From Burkholderiaceae bacterium (GTDB lineage Bacteria; Pseudomonadota; Gammaproteobacteria; Burkholderiales; Burkholderiaceae_D), in assembly GCA_019752915.1 (NCBI GenBank), contig JAIELO010000291.1:1-9602 (forward strand): DNA of 9,602 bases. Reading direction: 5' to 3'. Below are positions 5,939-9,602 of this stretch, in pieces (position 1 is the stretch's first letter; every line of letters begins with the position of its first letter). Below the pieces are notes generated by a model. That model made no database searches. It had not been told where the DNA came from and saw nothing but the letters and a program-made list of their open reading frames with translations. The translations under genes were made by a program, and so were the position numbers.

Positions 5939-6397
5939 ATGAGCAAAATAGAAGAGATCCTCGCGCTGGCCCGTAGCCGCAGCAAAGACTGGCCTTATGC
6001 GGGCGCCGTCACGCCCCAGGAAGCATTTGAACTACTCAGTGCCGAACCGTCCATCAAGCTGGTCGATGTGCGTACCCACGCCGAGCGCGACTGGGTCGGC
6101 AAGGTGGCCATACCGGAAGCCCAGTACAGCAATGTGCAATGGATGTTGTACCCGGGGGGACTGGCGAATATCGATTTCATCGAGCAGCTCAACACGGTGG
6201 CGCGCAAAGATCAGACGCTGCTGTTCCTGTGCCGCTCCGGTGTGCGTTCGCGCTCGGCCGCCAAGGCGGCCACCGAGCACGGCTATCAGCACTGCTACGA
6301 CATTCTGGAAGGCTTCGAAGGCGACAAGGATGAAGTCGGCCACCGCCGCAACATCAATGGCTGGTGCAAAGACGGCCTGCCGTGGATCGGCGCCTGA
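5939..6397 (+). CDS. Single-domain rhodanese-like protein
   Basis: 152 residues. The fold blocks are clear: VTPQEAFELL (24-33), LVDVRTHAERDWVG (41-54, the CH2A-type motif) and the catalytic loop CRSGVRS at 98-104 with the active-site cysteine C98. The six-residue loop between C and the following helix is that of sulfurtransferases rather than of Cdc25-like phosphatases. The family moves sulfur from thiosulfate or persulfide donors to thiol acceptors; the real substrate is unknown. No signal peptide is visible, so it should be cytoplasmic. The ATG at 5939 is chosen because TGGA lies seven bases upstream and MSKIEEILALAR is a natural start. The frame extends 45 codons further upstream, but that part runs through the TATAAT and the NtrC sites and looks non-coding. 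It is the only plus-strand gene here and diverges from glnA. Confidence 0.92.
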   Translation: MSKIEEILALARSRSKDWPYAGAVTPQEAFELLSAEPSIKLVDVRTHAERDWVGKVAIPEAQYSNVQWMLYPGGLANIDFIEQLNTVARKDQTLLFLCRSGVRSRSAAKAATEHGYQHCYDILEGFEGDKDEVGHRRNINGWCKDGLPWIGA

Positions 6398-6420
6398 CAC
6401 GCCGCCCGCCCTGCTAAGGC

Positions 6421-7800
6421 CTATTCCACGCTGGCGTCCGTCAGCGTGGCGTCATCCATCAGAAACTGGATGCGCTTGCGGACAAACTGGATGTGACTGC
6501 GCAGCCCGTATAAGCCATCGGCAAACGAGAGTGGAATCGACACCTGATTCACCAGCTCCTCAATTTCATTGAGCCGTGTCAGCTGGGCCTGATATACCTG
6601 CAAACGATCCTCATCGTTGGCTAGCTCGACCGCCTGCTCGACCGAACGTAACTGGCCATACCAGCGATACACGCGCGAGCGGATGCGCCATACATACAGG
6701 GGCGGCACCACTTTCGACAGCGGCAGGATCAGTGCGCCCAGCGCCACCACCACTACCCACATGCGGTCAAAGAAATTGGCCAGCCAGAAGGTCATATAGC
6801 GTTGCAACAGTGGCGGCCCGCTCTTGTAGAATTTGGCCGCCTCGGCGTGCACGGGAATTTCCGTATATTTTGCCGATGGGAACTGGCCCTGCTGCGCAAA
6901 CCAGCCCGCGCCACTGTGGATGGTGACGGCAGACTGCACGAACAGGTCCACCAGTGCCGGATGCAGATTCTCGCGCGCGACCAGCGTTGCGGTGGGCGCG
7001 ATCAGATCAAAATTTCGCGCCGGTACATTGCGACCCAGATCGACGATCCCGCGCGGCAGCATGACATGCGACAGGAAGGGCATTTTGCGGCCATAGGCTT
7101 CGGCCTGGGCAAAGTTGAATAAACGGATACCCGGCGTTTGCAACAACATCTGAATCAGCGGCGCTTCCGGTGCCGAAGTGAATACCAGCCCGTCGATACG
7201 CCCGGCCAGTAACTCCACCGTGGCCGGCGTATTGGCCAGCGAGAAGCGCTCGACGTCGCCTTTTTCCAGTCCGTTCAATTCCAGCACCTGACGGAACAGC
7301 CGCGGCGCACCGGCTCCTTTCGGACCGAAATTGATCTTCTTGCCCTTCAGCTGACTCAGATGGGTAATCGGCGGCTGGCCACGGGTCTCGCGCAGGAACA
7401 GCCACAACGGTTCGACAAACAGGCTGCCCAGCGACGTCAGGCCCTCCTGTTCGGCGACGGCCTCGTTGGTGCTGCCGCTCTGGACAAACGCAATATCAAC
7501 TTTGTCCTCCTTGAGCAGGCGCAGATTTTCACCGGAACCGGCGGACGGCACCAGTGTGACCTGCACCCCGTGTTTGGCCAGTGCGGCTGCGTATTTCTTG
7601 CCAAATTCCGCATACGCGCTGTTGTCCTGCCCGGTGGCCAGTCGCACCGTGCGGGGCGGCATCGGATCGACCAGCCAGTAAGCCAGCGCGCCGATGGCCG
7701 CAATCAGCGCCAGCGTGGGCGCCACGGCGACCAGCAGATCCCGCAGCGAGAATTGCGTGAATTTGAGAATTTTGGACATGTGGTGGCGCATCGGTTTCAT
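6421..7800 (-). CDS. TAXI-family TRAP-type solute-binding protein with two membrane anchors
   Basis: 459 residues. A hydrophobic segment at about 21-44 works as an uncleaved signal anchor. It is followed by a TAXI-type binding domain: VRLATGQDNSAYAEFGKKYAAAL, VPSAGSGENLRLL, VDIAFVQSGS (102-110), LKGKKINFGPKGAGAPRLFRQVLE and a long C lobe to about 325. A second hydrophobic segment (about 344-371) is followed by a charged helical tail of almost 90 residues that should be cytoplasmic. Classic TAXI proteins are secreted, about 320 residues, and work with a fused TRAP permease. Neither the permease nor a neighbour that could replace it is in the window, so the ligand and role are unknown. In-frame ATGs at 7800, 7791 and 7779 are all possible starts, and none has a strong SD. 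It converges with the rhodanese gene, with 23 bp between stops. Confidence 0.88.
   Translation of the reverse strand: MKPMRHHMSKILKFTQFSLRDLLVAVAPTLALIAAIGALAYWLVDPMPPRTVRLATGQDNSAYAEFGKKYAAALAKHGVQVTLVPSAGSGENLRLLKEDKVDIAFVQSGSTNEAVAEQEGLTSLGSLFVEPLWLFLRETRGQPPITHLSQLKGKKINFGPKGAGAPRLFRQVLELNGLEKGDVERFSLANTPATVELLAGRIDGLVFTSAPEAPLIQMLLQTPGIRLFNFAQAEAYGRKMPFLSHVMLPRGIVDLGRNVPARNFDLIAPTATLVARENLHPALVDLFVQSAVTIHSGAGWFAQQGQFPSAKYTEIPVHAEAAKFYKSGPPLLQRYMTFWLANFFDRMWVVVVALGALILPLSKVVPPLYVWRIRSRVYRWYGQLRSVEQAVELANDEDRLQVYQAQLTRLNEIEELVNQVSIPLSFADGLYGLRSHIQFVRKRIQFLMDDATLTDASVE
6426..6449. repeat. Inverted repeat at the convergent gene ends
   Basis: CCACGCTG (6426-6433) and CAGCGTGG (6442-6449) are exact inverse copies with an 8-nt loop. 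They lie inside the last codons of the TAXI gene and just beyond the rhodanese stop. There is no T tract on either side. It could slow or end transcription in both directions in the 23-bp gap between convergent genes, but this is only a structural guess. Confidence 0.4.
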
Positions 7801-7852
7801 AGGCCGCTACATTGCCAACAATTACCCAACTATGCAAGCGCCCATTGTCAGG

Positions 7853-7879
7853 CGCTGGCCCGCTACTGGCGGGCCAGCG
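7853..7879 (-). terminator. Strong GC-rich hairpin after the penicillin-binding protein gene
   Basis: CGCTGGCCCGC (7853-7863) and GCGGGCCAGCG (7869-7879) form a perfect 11-bp stem with a 5-nt loop, four bases past the stop codon. No T tract follows on the minus strand, so it is at best a T-less terminator or an mRNA-end stabiliser. It lies between this gene and the TAXI gene in the same direction. The rest of the 83-bp gap holds no convincing promoter. Confidence 0.5.
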
Positions 7880-7883
7880 TGGC

Positions 7884-9602
7884 TTAGCCGCCGCAAGCCT
7901 TTAGCGGTGGCATGCCCGGCTTGAGCGGCGCTGCCGGATCGATCAGCGGCATCAGCGTCGGTGCCAGCACCACCAGCAACTGCACCGGCAAGGCGCTGGT
8001 GAAGTCGTAATTCTTCGAATCCGGTCCGTGCACATAGGCCGTCATACTGCCGAAGAAGCGCTCGCCGATATTGAACACAAACGTCGCCGAACGGTTCACA
8101 TAACGCGATTCGATCAAGCGTCCACCGCCACCATACACATCGAAACGCTGGTCGCCGGTACCGGTTTTGCCACCCACCGCCATTTCCGTACCGTCGGCCA
8201 GCATAAACGCCTTGCGGGCGCGCTTGGCAGTACCATCGGACACCACCCCGCGTATCGCCTGCGCCACGACTGCCGCCACCTCGGGTGCCAGCACCCGCTC
8301 GTCTTCGGTCGGTTTGCCCTTGCTCACCACGGTTTCGTAAGGCGTGCCCTGGGCGAAGTGCAGCGAGCTAATCCGCTGGGTCGCTTTGCGCACGCCACCG
8401 TTGACGATAATTCCCATCATTTCGGCCAGCGCGGCCGGCCGGTCGGCCGACGCGCCCAGCGTGGTGGCATAGGATGGCACCAGCGAGTCGAAGGGATAGC
8501 CCATTTTCTTCCACTGCTTGTGGATTTCCATGAAGCCTTCCATTTCCAGCAAGCCGGCAATACGCTTGTCCTGCGCATGCTTGTGATGGGTCTTGAACAG
8601 CCACTGGTAGACTTCCTGACGCTGCTTTTCGCTCGCCACCGTCAGCTGCGCCAGCGTCGCCCCCGGATGCGCGCGCAGATAGGCCGCCATCCACAGTTCC
8701 AGCGGGTGCACACTGGCCAGATAACCGCGATCGGCCAGCGACCACTGATCGATCGCATACTGCTCGTACAGCTTACCGATCCGGTCGTCCGGCACTTCGT
8801 TCTGCGACGGCAGATTGTCATGCAGGAAGCTGGCGAACTGCTGCTGGGTCGCCTGCGGATACACGGTGCGGTGGATCACCGCCAGGCGCACCGGTGTGCT
8901 GCGGATATTGGCCAGCAGTATCCGGTCCAGTTCCGCGGCCGGTTTACCCTTGTATTTCAGGTAGAAGCGGCCGAGGAATTCCTTGCCTTCCTTGTCGGCG
9001 AAGCGCGCCAGATAATCGGCGCGGCGCGGATCGTCGGCGTCGGCCAGCAGGGAGGCCGAAGAACCCGGCGTCTGGAACATGTAGTACTTGGCCACATCGC
9101 GCATCAGGCGCACGAACACCAGATTGGTGGAATGGCGCAGACCTTCCGTCACGGTCAGAATCTTGCTGTTGTCTTCCTTGGAGAAGTTACCAAAGTGATG
9201 CAAGCCGCCACCGGTAAAGAAGCCCTCGCCCGGGTTGCCCGAATACTGGCGTTCCATGGCAGCGTTGAGCATCGTCGTCAGCGCGCGCGCAGCCGGATCC
9301 TGCGGCAGCGCCTTGAAGTAGTCGCGTGCCCATTGCGATAAACGGTCTTGCGGATCAATCACCACCTTGGCCAGCGCCGCGCCATCCATGCCGGCATATT
9401 TACGGTGCAGCTGATCGACGATGTCCAGATAGCTAACCAGTGTGCGCAGCTTGGCGGTAGAACCCAGATCGAGCTTGGCGCCCTCGTTGATGTCGAGCGG
9501 CTGATCGAAGTTATCCGTCTGCAGGCGCAGCAGATTGTATTGCGGGCCTTTTTCCAGCAGCGTGAAACTATACACCACGCTGGCCGGATCGCCGTTGCCC
9601 AG
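7884..9602 (-). CDS. Penicillin-binding protein, transpeptidase domain (N-terminal part outside window)
   Basis: An open frame of 572 codons enters from the right edge and ends with TAA at 7886-7884. In fragment numbering, the SxxK motif is STAK at 48-51 (catalytic serine S48 in LGSTAKLRTL), SxN is STN at 158-160 and KTG is at 479-481 (GGKTGTGDQ). These define a D,D-transpeptidase that cross-links peptidoglycan in the periplasm. The LGNGDPASVVYSFT start of the fragment looks like the region between the glycosyltransferase and transpeptidase domains of class A proteins, so a class A enzyme is likely but not proven. The distance between SxN and KTG is about 320 residues, far more than the roughly 130 of E. 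coli PBP1b, because of a helical, charged insertion (about 175-370) before PSYATTLGASADRPAALAEMMGIIVNGG. The protein ends with a hydrophobic stretch and a Pro-rich tail, KPGMPPLKACGG. Confidence 0.9.
   Translation of the reverse strand: MGNGDPASVVYSFTLLEKGPQYNLLRLQTDNFDQPLDINEGAKLDLGSTAKLRTLVSYLDIVDQLHRKYAGMDGAALAKVVIDPQDRLSQWARDYFKALPQDPAARALTTMLNAAMERQYSGNPGEGFFTGGGLHHFGNFSKEDNSKILTVTEGLRHSTNLVFVRLMRDVAKYYMFQTPGSSASLLADADDPRRADYLARFADKEGKEFLGRFYLKYKGKPAAELDRILLANIRSTPVRLAVIHRTVYPQATQQQFASFLHDNLPSQNEVPDDRIGKLYEQYAIDQWSLADRGYLASVHPLELWMAAYLRAHPGATLAQLTVASEKQRQEVYQWLFKTHHKHAQDKRIAGLLEMEGFMEIHKQWKKMGYPFDSLVPSYATTLGASADRPAALAEMMGIIVNGGVRKATQRISSLHFAQGTPYETVVSKGKPTEDERVLAPEVAAVVAQAIRGVVSDGTAKRARKAFMLADGTEMAVGGKTGTGDQRFDVYGGGGRLIESRYVNRSATFVFNIGERFFGSMTAYVHGPDSKNYDFTSALPVQLLVVLAPTLMPLIDPAAPLKPGMPPLKACGG

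Noticed and set aside
8028..9341. A 437-codon plus-strand open frame opposite the penicillin-binding protein
   Set aside because: It has no recognisable motif, a His/Arg/Gln-rich composition, and is fully antisense to a gene with intact SxxK, SxN and KTG motifs.

Overview
The window looks like ordinary core chromosome of a betaproteobacterium. It is GC-rich, and the glnA / small DUF4124-type gene / ntrB / ntrC order, together with the style of the proteins, suggests Burkholderiales, most likely Oxalobacteraceae (Janthinobacterium/Massilia/Duganella/Herbaspirillum-like). That placement is inferred from protein character, not from a database search. I see no tRNA, rRNA, CRISPR array, insertion sequence, phage gene or clear sign of recent transfer.

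Layout from left to right. 1-651 (minus) is the N-terminal 217 codons of a CorA-type magnesium/cobalt channel, cut by the window edge. 652-795 holds a triple 14-bp tandem repeat, each copy carrying its own Shine-Dalgarno and ATG, a strong rho-independent terminator, and a second hairpin. 796-4087 (minus) holds ntrC, ntrB and a small secreted coiled-coil protein with a DUF4124-like domain. That protein overlaps ntrB by ATGA and lies upstream of it in transcription order. 4088-4211 holds a terminator and a further hairpin. 4212-5627 (minus) is glnA. 5628-5938 is a divergent control region with a sigma-54 promoter for glnA, three NtrC-type enhancer sites, a perfect palindrome beside the -24 element, and a sigma-70-like promoter for a rhodanese gene (5939-6397, plus). 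6421-7800 (minus) is a membrane-anchored TAXI-family solute-binding protein. 7884 to the right edge (minus) is the C-terminal part of a penicillin-binding protein with a transpeptidase domain.

How it works together: the centre is the nitrogen-control module. NtrB phosphorylates NtrC when nitrogen is short. NtrC-P binds the sites at about 5792-5876 and activates sigma-54 polymerase at 5669-5685 to make glutamine synthetase. The terminator after glnA should let only part of the transcription pass into the DUF4124-ntrB-ntrC unit, as in enterobacterial glnA-glnL-glnG. The terminator after ntrC insulates corA.

No clearly undescribed biological system is visible. The items most worth a second look are the SD-ATG triple repeat at the corA start, the coiled-coil secreted protein translationally coupled to ntrB, the possible NtrC control of the rhodanese gene, the large insertion inside the penicillin-binding transpeptidase domain, and the two-membrane-segment TAXI protein.
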